14,793 bases of DNA from Rickettsia endosymbiont of Bryobia graminum (GCA_020881085.1 JAJIYR010000123.1:1-14793), one strand, 5' to 3'; positions 1-8,036 are shown, counted from the first letter of the stretch. Numbers and translations: made by a program. Notes: a model not told the origin generated them from the sequence alone.

Positions 1-67
1 CTTTTATTGTTTCTAAAACTATCTTTGTTTTTTCTGCCGCACTATATTGTTTTGCTTTTTTGGACAT
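1..67 (-). pseudogene. IS3-family transposase OrfA, N-terminal 22 codons (cut by window edge)
   Basis: Reading leftwards from the ATG at 67-65 gives an open frame to the window edge: 22 residues beginning MSKKAKQYSAAEKTKIV and ending LETIK. This matches the usual start of IS3-family OrfA, a small helix-turn-helix protein that binds the element's ends and is joined to the OrfB integrase by frameshifting. A purine-rich AGAGAA lies about 8 nt upstream of the ATG, an adequate ribosome site. The rest of the element lies outside the window, so I cannot say whether it is intact; it is typed as partial for that reason. Family assignment rests on the N-terminal pattern and on the IS3-like terminal sequence just outside it. 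Confidence 0.7.
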
Positions 68-137
68 ATAATTTCTCTTTTGTATCTGAAAATTATATCT
101 CATTCTAGAATTTTAGTAGTCCAGTTTTTGGGTACCA
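1..137 (-). mobile_element. Left end of an IS3-family insertion sequence
   Basis: Read on the minus strand, 137-119 is TGGTACCCAAAAACTGGAC, which has the TACCC...TGGAC layout typical of IS3-family terminal inverted repeats. It sits about 50 bp outside the OrfA start, the normal distance. The outer boundary is therefore placed near 137. No target duplication can be checked because the other end is off-window. Terminal sequence and ORF agree, so the call is fairly safe; the exact boundary base is not. Confidence 0.6.
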
Positions 138-189
138 TTATAATTTAGAATTTCCACACTTATTTCGACAGAGCCAACTTTCTACTTAC

Positions 190-222
190 CTATGAATACT
201 GATTATCTATCAGTATTCATAG
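190..222 (-). terminator. Perfect 14-bp hairpin overlapping the stop codon of the 217-1512 gene
   Basis: Positions 190-203 and 209-222 are exact reverse complements around a 5-nt loop (TATCT). The stop codon of the minus-strand gene (219-217) lies inside the stem. There is no strong U tract on either side, so this could be a weak terminator or an mRNA 3'-end stabiliser rather than a classical intrinsic terminator. Confidence 0.55.
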
Positions 223-1512
223 ACTTATTACTGAATCACGTTTTTTACCTTTTTGGCTCTGAGAAATTTTTTTAGCATTATCTTTGGGTAGGTTAGGTGA
301 AGAGACAGATCTTTGCAAAGGTGAATCTATAACTACTATCTTTTCTACATCCAACTTCATTCCTTTCGTTAATCCAGTATATTCTGATAGTTTATTAGGC
401 TGCTCATAAAAAGGATTATGGGCCTTAACTAAATCATCCAAGTAACCTTCTTTCTTAACATCTTCTCCTTTTTTTAACTCAGCTATATTTGTCTTATATT
501 TTTCAAATTTTTCTATTTTTTGCTGATCTGTTAGCCTGAAATAATCTTTATCACGCATTAACTCTACCATAGCCATAGTTTGGATTTCTTGCGTTTTAAC
601 AATTTTACCAAGCTCTTGTAAGTTCTTATAATCTATAATATTCTGATTTTTTAGTTCATTATTGATATTTATTTTAAATGCAGTAATAAGATCAATACCT
701 TTCTTTTCACTATATCCTGCATAAGATAAGCTACCTACTAACATGGTACCATCTTTTATTGTCTTTAAAATATTAACGACATTGCCTGTAGCAGCGGTAG
801 ATGCACTAGCTACCGTACTAGCTATAGAAGGAATATTACCCACTAATACTTTTTTAATGCCATTAACTGCTTCTTTTGTATAATCTACCTTATACTTATC
901 CTGTTTATCTTTAATATCTTTAGTTACTATCTGCTTATATAAAACTTTTTCTAAACTAGGATCTATTTTAAATAACTGCTGTTGCTTATCAATATACCCT
1001 CGGTTTTTCACTAATAAATTACTTTCTGTTGCTAATTTACGCAAACTCCTAGTTTTATAAGTATCATATACTGCCTGAACTGCTACTGCAGCTAATGAAA
1101 CTGCTGCCATAGAGAATACAATTGGAGCAGATGAAGGAAAAACCGTTGACAAAGTTACAGTGGCAAATACTATAGTTATAGCACTACCAACAGCTTTACC
1201 AGTTAATATTTTTCTAACTTTTGTACTTAATAACCAACTTACACTAGATTTAACTTTATTAACAATAGCAGAATTACTAATAGAAGAAAAAAATCTTCGA
1301 ATTCTTGATTTTGGTTTGATTATTTCCCCATTTTTTGTAAATTGTGCCAAAAAGTCTTCTTCACTAGGTTTAGGTGATTTGACATTTAAATCATCTTGGC
1401 TTCCTATAGATTCTCTTATACTACTAATGCCTTTTTTCTTTATTCTTTCAATTTCTAAATCGTCAAAGCTATTTTTCTTTATTTTATTATTCAGTGCTTT
1501 GGGAGATGGCAT
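217..1512 (-). CDS. Unrecognised 431-aa protein with hydrophobic hairpin; candidate secreted or membrane-targeted effector
   Basis: I do not recognise this family. The start at 1512 is supported by an AGGAA sequence about 8 nt upstream. There is no signal peptide: the first 100 residues are polar and Lys/Ser-rich. Residues about 106-149 form two adjacent hydrophobic stretches broken by FPSSAP, a likely membrane hairpin. A second, weaker Ala/Ser/Thr-rich apolar stretch covers about 222-267. Residues 280-360 look helical and charged. The last 35 residues are polar and basic (KDNAKK...QKGKKRDS) and contain RSVSSP at 401-406. A polar basic C-terminus without a signal peptide fits many type IV secretion substrates, but that is inference. 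The gene stands alone, between an IS3 end and the divergent priA gene. Its codon use and AT-richness look like those of its neighbours. Confidence 0.75.
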   Translation of the reverse strand: MPSPKALNNKIKKNSFDDLEIERIKKKGISSIRESIGSQDDLNVKSPKPSEEDFLAQFTKNGEIIKPKSRIRRFFSSISNSAIVNKVKSSVSWLLSTKVRKILTGKAVGSAITIVFATVTLSTVFPSSAPIVFSMAAVSLAAVAVQAVYDTYKTRSLRKLATESNLLVKNRGYIDKQQQLFKIDPSLEKVLYKQIVTKDIKDKQDKYKVDYTKEAVNGIKKVLVGNIPSIASTVASASTAATGNVVNILKTIKDGTMLVGSLSYAGYSEKKGIDLITAFKININNELKNQNIIDYKNLQELGKIVKTQEIQTMAMVELMRDKDYFRLTDQQKIEKFEKYKTNIAELKKGEDVKKEGYLDDLVKAHNPFYEQPNKLSEYTGLTKGMKLDVEKIVVIDSPLQRSVSSPNLPKDNAKKISQSQKGKKRDSVISL

Positions 1513-1697
1513 AATTCTATTCCTACAAGATAATTATTAACTCAAGATATTGGTAAAATCTTTCCCATATTGAAAACATAATAAAATAATAAGACCTACT
1601 CCTATCATTTTACTTCTTTATAAATCATACTATATTAATAATATATGATAATTCTATAATATGATACGTAAGATTAATCCTAACTTTTAAAAATTTT

Positions 1698-3653
1698 ATG
1701 CAAATTGCTAAAATACTGCTACCTTTAGCTAAGTTATTTCCTTTAGATTATTATATCCCTGATACTTTAAAATTAGCTGTAGGAGATTTAGTAACTGTAC
1801 CGTTTAGAAATAAAGAGCTAACTGCTATTGTTTGGGAATTAGATATCAACACTTCAGTTATTACTAGCAAAATTAAGTATATTAAGCAGAAACTCCCTAT
1901 TGAATGTAAGCTAAATCAAGAAATATTACAATTAATTCAATGGACAGCTAATTACTATCTTACAGAACTTGGCTCTATTGCAAAACTAGTACTACCTGTA
2001 GACATCGCAGAACAACCTATTAAGATCGCAAAACAAGAATTCACTTTAGATTTTATTCTACCATCACTTTTACCTGATCAGCAATTATCTTTAGATTTAC
2101 TAAAATTATCAGATAAACCATCTATTATTAAAGGAGTAACTGGCTCAGGTAAAACTGAAATCTATTTTCATTTAATAGTAGATTACTTAAGGCAAGGTAA
2201 ACAGATATTAATTATGTTACCAGAAATTGCTTTAAGCGGGCAAATTATTAATAGGTTTATAAAACGATTTGGTTTTAAGCCAGTAATATGGAACTCTACT
2301 ATAACTAAAGCACAAAAAAAAATGATTCTAAGAGGTATTCTAAAAGGCGAAGTACGAGCAATAATCGGCACTAGAAGCAGTTTATTTCTACCATATAAAA
2401 ATTTAGGATTAATTATCGTTGATGAGGAACATGATAGTTCATATAAACAAGACGATGGTATATTATATAATGCCCGAGATTGCGCAATATTACGAAGTAA
2501 CTTAAGCCAAGATATCAAGGTAGTTTTATGTTCAGCTACCCCTTCTATTGAAACAGTTTATAATGTGAATAAAGAGAAATATCAATTAATTGAATTGCAG
2601 AATAGATATCAAGGAGCAAATTTACCAGAAATTCAAATAATTGACATGACTAAAGAGAATCTGCCTAAAAACTCGTTTTTATCTAATCATTTAATAACGT
2701 CAATTCATAAAAACTTAGCAAAGAAAGAACAAGTTTTACTATTCCTAAATCGTAGAGGTTACTCACCACTAATGTTATGCAAGTCATGTGGATACCGTTT
2801 CGCATGCAAATTTTGTTCGGCTTGGTTAGTAGTACATAAATTTGTTAAAAAACTTGAATGTCATCACTGTGGTTATCAAAGCAAAATCCATATATCATGC
2901 CCTGATTGTTTAGAAAAGGATTCCTTAACAATTTGTGGACCTGGTATTGAAAGAATTGAAGAAGAAGTAAAATATTTATTTCCCAATAAAGAAATTGCAG
3001 TAATTAGTAGAGACTACCCTAAGAAAACTCAAGATATACAAAAATTATTATATAAAATGGAAAATTCTAATATAGACATTTTGATTGGAACTCAGATGAT
3101 TACAAAAGGATACCATTTCCCTAATCTAACTTTAGTTGGTATTATTGATGCTGACCTTGGAACTATAAATAATGGAGATTTAACTTCTAGTGAACGTAAT
3201 TACCAGATACTTCACCAAGTAGGAGGAAGAGCTGGAAGAGAAAAGAAAAAAGGCACTGTATTATTACAAACATATTATCCAGATAATATGTTATTTAATT
3301 ATCTTAAAAATAATGATGATCAGTTTTTTAATTATGAGCTAGCCACTAGAGAATCACAAAATATGCCACCTTTTACCAAAATGGCTTCAATAATTTTATC
3401 AGGCAAAAGTGAATACCAAGTGCTTGAAATAGCAAAAAAACTAGTTGCAATTGCGCCAAAAACTTCAGCTAGAATATTAGGTCCGTCTAGTGCTCTAATG
3501 TCTAAATTAGCAGGAAAATTTCGTTATCGAATTTTAATTATTACAAATAAGCAATTCAATCTACAAAAATTTCTAAGAATATGGCTCAACTCTATAGAAA
3601 TACCTTCCTACTGCCATTTAAAGATAGATATAGATCCTAAAAATTTTTATTAA
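1698..3653 (+). CDS. priA: Primosomal replication restart helicase PriA
   Basis: PriA is a 3'-5' superfamily 2 DNA helicase that recognises stalled or repaired forks and starts reloading of the replicative helicase. The 651-aa protein is somewhat shorter than E. coli PriA (732 aa). An N-terminal fork-binding domain (about 1-100) is followed by Walker [10 protein letters not shown] (146-154), the DEEH box (242-245), SAT (279-281), and the C-terminal helicase motifs GTQMITKG (464-471) and QVGGRAGR (507-514). Eight cysteines at 361, 364, 370, 373, 388, 391, 401 and 404 have the spacing of the two PriA zinc sites. All key motifs are present, so the protein should be active. No clear Shine-Dalgarno precedes the ATG. 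A TATAAT at 1655-1660 could be the -10 element, with a poor -35. The relA/spoT-like gene follows in the same direction. Confidence 0.96.
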   Translation: MQIAKILLPLAKLFPLDYYIPDTLKLAVGDLVTVPFRNKELTAIVWELDINTSVITSKIKYIKQKLPIECKLNQEILQLIQWTANYYLTELGSIAKLVLPVDIAEQPIKIAKQEFTLDFILPSLLPDQQLSLDLLKLSDKPSIIKGVTGSGKTEIYFHLIVDYLRQGKQILIMLPEIALSGQIINRFIKRFGFKPVIWNSTITKAQKKMILRGILKGEVRAIIGTRSSLFLPYKNLGLIIVDEEHDSSYKQDDGILYNARDCAILRSNLSQDIKVVLCSATPSIETVYNVNKEKYQLIELQNRYQGANLPEIQIIDMTKENLPKNSFLSNHLITSIHKNLAKKEQVLLFLNRRGYSPLMLCKSCGYRFACKFCSAWLVVHKFVKKLECHHCGYQSKIHISCPDCLEKDSLTICGPGIERIEEEVKYLFPNKEIAVISRDYPKKTQDIQKLLYKMENSNIDILIGTQMITKGYHFPNLTLVGIIDADLGTINNGDLTSSERNYQILHQVGGRAGREKKKGTVLLQTYYPDNMLFNYLKNNDDQFFNYELATRESQNMPPFTKMASIILSGKSEYQVLEIAKKLVAIAPKTSARILGPSSALMSKLAGKFRYRILIITNKQFNLQKFLRIWLNSIEIPSYCHLKIDIDPKNFY

Positions 3654-3708
3654 TATCTTTCCAAATGAATAGATATTTCGTAATATATAATAAATTTTGG
3701 TTATTTTT

Positions 3709-4392
3709 ATGACAGGAAAAAGTAAGAAAATCTATACAAAGATACTTTCATTTTTATCATATCAAATAAAAATAATTGATAGGATAAAAAAGCAACTTAT
3801 AGAAAACAAAACTTCTCTCTGTCTAAATAGCATTAATCAGTTACAAGAACATACTAAATATTTTTCTATTGAACTAAAAGAAAATGAGCAAAAAATTAAT
3901 ATATTACATCATTTAGAATCTAATTCATATAGAACAAATATTGTTATATCTAAGCTTGTTTCATTATTAAGCAATGGACTGCTTGAAATAAACATACCTG
4001 CTGAAATATCAGTAAGAGTTAAAACTCCTTACTCTATAATGCAAAAAGCTCAAAGAAAAAAAGTAGATTTTAAAAAATTATCAGATGTTGTTGCAATCCG
4101 AATTATAGTTTCTACTGAAAACGAATGTTATAATATATTAAAACTTATTTCTAATTTAGATGGATTAATTCTAGGAAAGTTTAAAGATTATATCAAAAAT
4201 CCTAAAAAGAATGATTATCAGTCAATACACGCGATTGTATTTATAAAAACAATAAAGCAGCGAGCAGAAATACAAATACGTACAAAGGAAATGCATTATG
4301 TAGCAGAAAAAGGTAAAGCTGCTCATTATAAATATAAGGAAGAACAGAAGCAAGAATATCAAAAGCTTTTAGAATTATATGCAAATGATTAA
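3709..4392 (+). CDS. RelA/SpoT-type (p)ppGpp synthetase domain protein, no hydrolase domain
   Basis: The C-terminal half is a RelA/SpoT nucleotidyltransferase domain, which moves pyrophosphate from ATP to GDP/GTP to make (p)ppGpp. Numbering from the ATG at 3709 (227 aa), visible motifs are RVKTPYSI (103-110, ATP side), SDVVAIRI with the Mg-binding Asp at 126, KFKDYIKNPK...DYQSIH (157-174, nucleotide-stacking Tyr at 170), and EIQIRT (187-192, catalytic Glu at 187). The first 90 or so residues are helical and lack the HD-hydrolase HDxxED motif, and there is no TGS/ACT regulatory tail. It is thus a synthetase-only piece, much shorter than the roughly 700-aa long RSH proteins. An in-frame TTG at 3697 would add four residues; the ATG is preferred. 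Neither start has a strong ribosome site. The gene begins 55 bp after priA and may be co-transcribed. Split RelA/SpoT pieces are known in Rickettsia; this one keeps its catalytic residues. Confidence 0.85.
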   Translation: MTGKSKKIYTKILSFLSYQIKIIDRIKKQLIENKTSLCLNSINQLQEHTKYFSIELKENEQKINILHHLESNSYRTNIVISKLVSLLSNGLLEINIPAEISVRVKTPYSIMQKAQRKKVDFKKLSDVVAIRIIVSTENECYNILKLISNLDGLILGKFKDYIKNPKKNDYQSIHAIVFIKTIKQRAEIQIRTKEMHYVAEKGKAAHYKYKEEQKQEYQKLLELYAND

Positions 4393-4395
4393 ATG

Positions 4396-4471
4396 TGGTG
4401 GCCACAGCCGGAATCGAACCAGCGACACAAGGATTTTCAGTCCTTTGCTCTACCAACTGAGCTATGTGGCC
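4396..4471 (-). tRNA. tRNA-Phe (anticodon GAA), CCA encoded
   Basis: On the minus strand this folds into a complete cloverleaf. The acceptor stem GGCCACA (4471-4465) pairs with TGTGGCC. The D arm contains AGCTCAGTTGGTAGAGC, the anticodon loop is CTGAAAA with GAA in the middle, the T arm contains GGTTCGATTCC, the discriminator is A, and CCA is encoded at 4398-4396. Its 3' end lies 3 bp from the stop codon of the convergent relA/spoT-like gene, so read-through from priA would run antisense through it. Confidence 0.98.
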
Positions 4472-4773
4472 ATAAATAATCCTAACGGATTTTAAAAATG
4501 CTAAGATTCCTTATAATTAATTAATGAGTCTTTGTCTACCAATTTATTCAAATATATTACAAATCTTACAATTTAGGTTTCGTCGCATCTGAGAGTTAGG
4601 TTGTGGTTTGTATAGGGAATAGTGTTTACAGGTTGCTTATTCGGTCATGAGAAGATTAAAGAGTATCGTCAAGTTAAGAGAGGTTTAATATAAGTATTGC
4701 AAAATATAGCTTAACAAATTGGGCGTTTAACACTTGTTATTTATAGAAATTGCCTCATCTTAGATTATGAATT
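4472..4773. other. 302-bp spacer between tRNA-Phe and ffh, no gene recognised
   Basis: All frames are interrupted by stops. A stretch at about 4575-4685 is visibly richer in G on the plus strand than the surrounding AT-rich DNA. Its longest conceptual peptide is a short piece ending in RRLKSIVKLREV, which I cannot assign. It might be a decayed mobile-element fragment or an unrecognised RNA; nothing supports either firmly. Confidence 0.4.
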
Positions 4774-6123
4774 TTACTTAAACAATTTACCTAAACCACC
4801 TCGCATAAGGCTTTTTTGATCCATATTGCTTGCTTTTTTCATAAAACCACTAATTTGTTGAAATTGTTTTAATAAAGTATTTATTTTCTGAACTGATGTT
4901 CCTGAGCCATCTGCAATACGTTTTCTGCGTGAAGCATTTAATAAATCTGGATTTTTCCGTTCTTTTTTAGTCATCGATAAAATTATAGCAACCTGATGAT
5001 CTATAATTTTACTATTTAATTTCGATTGGTCTACTTTATCCATAATTTTATTAATACCTGGCAACATACTAAGCATATTACCAAACCCTCCTAATTTCTT
5101 AATACTCTTTATTTGATTTAAATAATCTTCTAGATCAAACCTACCTTTTTTAAGTTTAGCAGCAGTCCTTTCCGCTTCTTGGCGATCAATTACGCCAGCA
5201 GCTTTTTCAACGAAAGCAACTATATCCCCCATGTCTAATATTCTAGAAGCAATACGTTCTGGGTCAAATTCTTCTAAATCTGCTAATTTCTCACCAGTGC
5301 TTAGAAATTTAATTGGTTTATTAGTAACATGCTTAATGCTTAGAGCAGCCCCCCCTTTAGAATCACCATCAACACGAGATAAAATTACTCCTGTAATACC
5401 TAACTTTTGATTAAAATTATTAGCAATTATTACAGAATCCTGACCGGTCATTGCGTCAACTACTAAAATTGTCTCTGTAGGTAATATTAAATTTTTGATA
5501 TTTAATGCCTCCTCCATCATTAAGCCATCAATCTGTAATCTCCCTGCTGTATCATAAATCACAATATCATATGCTGATAATTTTGATTCATGCAAAGCTC
5601 TCCTAGTAATATCAATAGGATTTTGCCCTGTAATCACTGATAAACAATCAATGTCAATAGATTTACCAAGAATCGTTAATTGTTCTTGAGCGGCTGGTCT
5701 ATATGTATCAAGAGACACTAATAGTACTTTTTTATTTTGATTTTTTAATTTTAAAGCTAGCTTAGCACTTGCGGTAGTTTTACCACTACCCTGCAACCCA
5801 ACCATTAAAATATTTACTGGCGGTATAGACTTTAATTGTAAGCTTGTTTCTTCTTTCGATGAAGATAGAATATTAATTAATTCTTTATGAATAATATTAA
5901 TTACCATTTGTCCAGGAGATACGGATTTTATTATCTCCTGTCCTAAGGCTTTTGATTTAACTTCTGCAATAAAATCTTTAACTACGGGTAGTGCAACGTC
6001 CGCTTCTAAAAGTGCGATTCGAATGTCACGCATGGTTTCATTGATTTGCTCTTCTGATAGAGCTCCACTTCTTGTTAATCTATCAAATATTTTGGTTAGA
6101 TTTTGAGTTAAAGTTTGAAACAT
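4774..6123 (-). CDS. ffh: Signal recognition particle GTPase Ffh (SRP54)
   Basis: Ffh binds 4.5S RNA and hydrophobic signal sequences on the ribosome and, with the receptor FtsY, delivers inner-membrane proteins to SecYEG. The 449-aa length is normal. The N domain (about 1-90) carries ALLEADVAL. The GTPase domain has GLQGSGKTT (109-117), DTYRPAAQEQL (139-149), DTAGR (191-195), a SRVDGD guanine-specificity motif (249-254, the form replacing TKxD in many alphaproteobacteria), and TGEKLADLE. The Met-rich M domain (about 325-449) includes the RNA-binding SRRKRIADGSGT (398-409). The tail is short, ending GGLGKLFK. There is no clear Shine-Dalgarno before the ATG. It is monocistronic here, divergent from rlmH across a 363-bp spacer. 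Confidence 0.97.
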   Translation of the reverse strand: MFQTLTQNLTKIFDRLTRSGALSEEQINETMRDIRIALLEADVALPVVKDFIAEVKSKALGQEIIKSVSPGQMVINIIHKELINILSSSKEETSLQLKSIPPVNILMVGLQGSGKTTASAKLALKLKNQNKKVLLVSLDTYRPAAQEQLTILGKSIDIDCLSVITGQNPIDITRRALHESKLSAYDIVIYDTAGRLQIDGLMMEEALNIKNLILPTETILVVDAMTGQDSVIIANNFNQKLGITGVILSRVDGDSKGGAALSIKHVTNKPIKFLSTGEKLADLEEFDPERIASRILDMGDIVAFVEKAAGVIDRQEAERTAAKLKKGRFDLEDYLNQIKSIKKLGGFGNMLSMLPGINKIMDKVDQSKLNSKIIDHQVAIILSMTKKERKNPDLLNASRRKRIADGSGTSVQKINTLLKQFQQISGFMKKASNMDQKSLMRGGLGKLFK

Positions 6124-6486
6124 AACTAAGATTTAATATTATTTAGTTAAATTATTATCCTATCACATTTATTGAGAATAGCTAGAATTTAGGTTATACC
6201 AAAACAGCATTATCGCAACTTACCTATAGCTCTACAAACTATACACAAATTTTGTGGATAAGTTTGTGAATAAAAGGTGAATAATACTCTTAGATACCCC
6301 TTAGCTAAGGTAGTTACTCATTTCATTATCGTAACATAATATTATCATTATTGCCTATACTATCAGTAAAACTTAAGATATAATCAATCAATTTACCAGA
6401 AATAAAACCTTTAGTATATATCTAGAAGCATTTTGTGTATAACTTTGATGATAACTAATGAATTTTAATTAAATTTTTAATAAATT
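6124..6486. promoter_or_regulatory. 363-bp divergent ffh/rlmH spacer with DnaA-box-like sites
   Basis: No gene is visible. On the minus strand 6261-6253 reads TTATCCACA, a perfect match to the E. coli DnaA box, and 6273-6265 reads TTATTCACA, one mismatch, 12 bp away in the same orientation. TTATACACA occurs at 6442-6434 (minus), and CTATACACA at 6239-6247 (plus). A perfect 12-bp palindrome CCTTAGCTAAGG lies at 6299-6310. The rest is very AT-rich. Promoters for ffh and rlmH must lie here, but I cannot place them convincingly. Confidence 0.45.
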
Positions 6487-6939
6487 ATGAAGCAAATTCA
6501 CATAATTTCCATTGGAAAGCTTAATAATAATTATAAAGGGCTAGAGAATCATTATCAAAAACTAATAAAGCATAATTTAAAATCTACAGAAATTTCTTAT
6601 GCAAAAAAACTTCCTCCAGAACAAATTAAACAATTTGAAGCTAAGTTAATTGATCAATACTTAGATAAAAAATCTTACAAAATAGTTTTAAACGTACTTG
6701 GAAAAGACTATACTAGTCAAGAATTTACAAAATTAATAGACTTTAGATTGCAGTTAAATCAAAATATTCAATTTATAATCGGCGGAGCTTTTGGCTTAGA
6801 TAAAGCTATAATTGATAAAGCAAATATTCAGATTAGTTTATCGAAAATGACGATGACACATCAAATGACAAAAATACTATTATTAGAGCAAATATATTGT
6901 GCCCAGACTATTTTAGAAAATCATCCTTATCACAAGTAA
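6487..6939 (+). CDS. rlmH: 23S rRNA (pseudouridine1915-N3)-methyltransferase RlmH
   Basis: RlmH is a small SPOUT-fold methyltransferase that uses S-adenosylmethionine to methylate pseudouridine 1915 in helix 69 of 23S rRNA, late in ribosome assembly. The 150-aa length matches the family (E. coli 155 aa). The trefoil-knot cofactor site is visible as FIIGGAFGL (96-104), followed by SLSKMTMTHQ (117-126) and LLLEQIY (131-137). The C-terminus HPYHK is the expected end. The family usually has GGADG, so Phe102 replaces Asp, a mild variation next to the cofactor site. The ATG at 6487 gives the standard N-terminus MKQIHIISIGK. The LD-carboxypeptidase gene starts 13 bp after its stop, so the two are probably co-transcribed. 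Confidence 0.95.
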   Translation: MKQIHIISIGKLNNNYKGLENHYQKLIKHNLKSTEISYAKKLPPEQIKQFEAKLIDQYLDKKSYKIVLNVLGKDYTSQEFTKLIDFRLQLNQNIQFIIGGAFGLDKAIIDKANIQISLSKMTMTHQMTKILLLEQIYCAQTILENHPYHK

Positions 6940-6952
6940 TATTTAGGTTAAT

Positions 6953-7933
6953 ATGAATATAATTAGAATAATTTGCTTTCTTGTAATATTAACAGGTTTC
7001 TCTAATCAAGATTTTAATAAAAAAAATGCTGAATTTATTAAATTATTGAAAGATACAAAAATTACAGTCGTTGCACCAGCTTCTGGAACAAATGCACAAT
7101 TATTATCAGATTTAAAGCAAATTAATTCATTAAAATTAGATATTTCTAATCATTGTTTCGACGGTACAAAAAGTGATTTTCATTCTCACTGTGATGAAAT
7201 ACGATATAAGTGCTTAAAAAATGCCTTACTTAATGATTCAAGCAATATAATATGGGCGCTACGAGGTGGATATGGTTCAGCAAAATTAATCAGTAATTTA
7301 CATAAGATACCAAAACCTATAAAAGAAAAAATCTTTATAGGTTTTAGTGATATGACGGCTCTACATATTTTCCTATCCCAAGAATGGGGGTGGAAAACTA
7401 TTCATGGTAATGGCATAATTGAAATATTAAAGCCTGAAAAAGATCGTGAGAATTTTATTAAAATAGCTAAAATAATTTCTGGTCAACAAGAAGCTAGTAT
7501 AAAGGAGCTATCTGCTATTAATTCAGTAGCTGAATCTATTAAATCTGTTACAGGTAGTCTTACTGGAGGTAACTTAACAATTGTACAAACTTCTCTAGGA
7601 ACAAGCTGGCAAATCAAAACTTCCGAAAAGATAATATTCTTAGAAGACGTTGATATCAAACCTTATCAATTGGATAGGGCTTTATATCATTTAAAGCAAG
7701 CGGGAATATTCAATCATATAAATGCTATCATATTTGGAGTATGTGGAAATGATAGTAATGATATTATGAAAGTTCTAAAAGATTTTGCTGGCCATCTAAC
7801 TATACCTGTTTTTAAATCCAACAGATTTGGTCATGAAAAATTTAATGATCCTATTATTTATAATACTCCTTCAAAAATTATACCGTCTATACCGTCTAAT
7901 AATAGTAGGTTTGAATTAATTATGAAATTATAA
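6953..7933 (+). CDS. LD-carboxypeptidase (peptidase family S66), with N-terminal export signal
   Basis: Family S66 enzymes remove the terminal D-Ala from the L,D bond of peptidoglycan tetrapeptides, classically during cytoplasmic wall recycling (LdcA). The 326-aa protein has the Ser-Glu-His triad in its usual contexts: Ser132 in IGFSDMTALH, Glu231 in FLEDVD, and His294 in RFGHEKFN. The oxyanion region ALRGGYGSA (102-110) is also present. The first 18 residues, MNIIRIICFLVILTGFSN, form a short basic-hydrophobic stretch that looks like a signal peptide or membrane anchor, unlike cytoplasmic LdcA. An AGG lies about 8 nt before the ATG. It follows rlmH by 13 bp. The enzyme implies that some peptidoglycan peptide is made or salvaged, in keeping with the minimal wall reported in Rickettsiales. 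Confidence 0.92.
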   Translation: MNIIRIICFLVILTGFSNQDFNKKNAEFIKLLKDTKITVVAPASGTNAQLLSDLKQINSLKLDISNHCFDGTKSDFHSHCDEIRYKCLKNALLNDSSNIIWALRGGYGSAKLISNLHKIPKPIKEKIFIGFSDMTALHIFLSQEWGWKTIHGNGIIEILKPEKDRENFIKIAKIISGQQEASIKELSAINSVAESIKSVTGSLTGGNLTIVQTSLGTSWQIKTSEKIIFLEDVDIKPYQLDRALYHLKQAGIFNHINAIIFGVCGNDSNDIMKVLKDFAGHLTIPVFKSNRFGHEKFNDPIIYNTPSKIIPSIPSNNSRFELIMKL

Positions 7934-7982
7934 TATGATTTAGGTATACTTCTAATACTTAAAATTGATACAAAAAATACAC

Positions 7983-8036
7983 TTGTCATCTTGAACTTAT
8001 TTTAGGGTCTATTAGATTCTCAATAATTTTGTCATG
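7983..8036. repeat. Possible relic of a dispersed palindromic repeat
   Basis: TGTCATCTTGAACTTATTTTAGGGTCTATTAG-like sequence at about 7984-8015 resembles the TGTCATC-CTGAACTT...AGGATCT arm of short palindromic repeats common between genes in Rickettsiales. The expected mirror arm is not recognisable, so this would be a decayed half element. It fills the gap between the convergent LD-carboxypeptidase and tadA genes and reaches the tadA stop codon. Recognition is from memory of the pattern only. Confidence 0.3.

Noticed and set aside
1160..1540. 126-aa plus-strand open frame
   Set aside because: It lies fully opposite the 431-aa gene, is Leu/Ile-rich without family pattern, and lacks a ribosome site; an antisense shadow.
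4241..4456. 71-aa minus-strand open frame overlapping tRNA-Phe
   Set aside because: It reads through the tRNA and the relA/spoT-like gene. The start of the peptide (MVEQRTENPCVAGSIPA) is the familiar false translation of a tRNA.
6465..6480. TTAA pairs upstream of rlmH as a CtrA site
   Set aside because: The spacings are 0, 4 and 8 bp rather than the 7 bp of TTAA-N7-TTAA; expected by chance in such AT-rich DNA.
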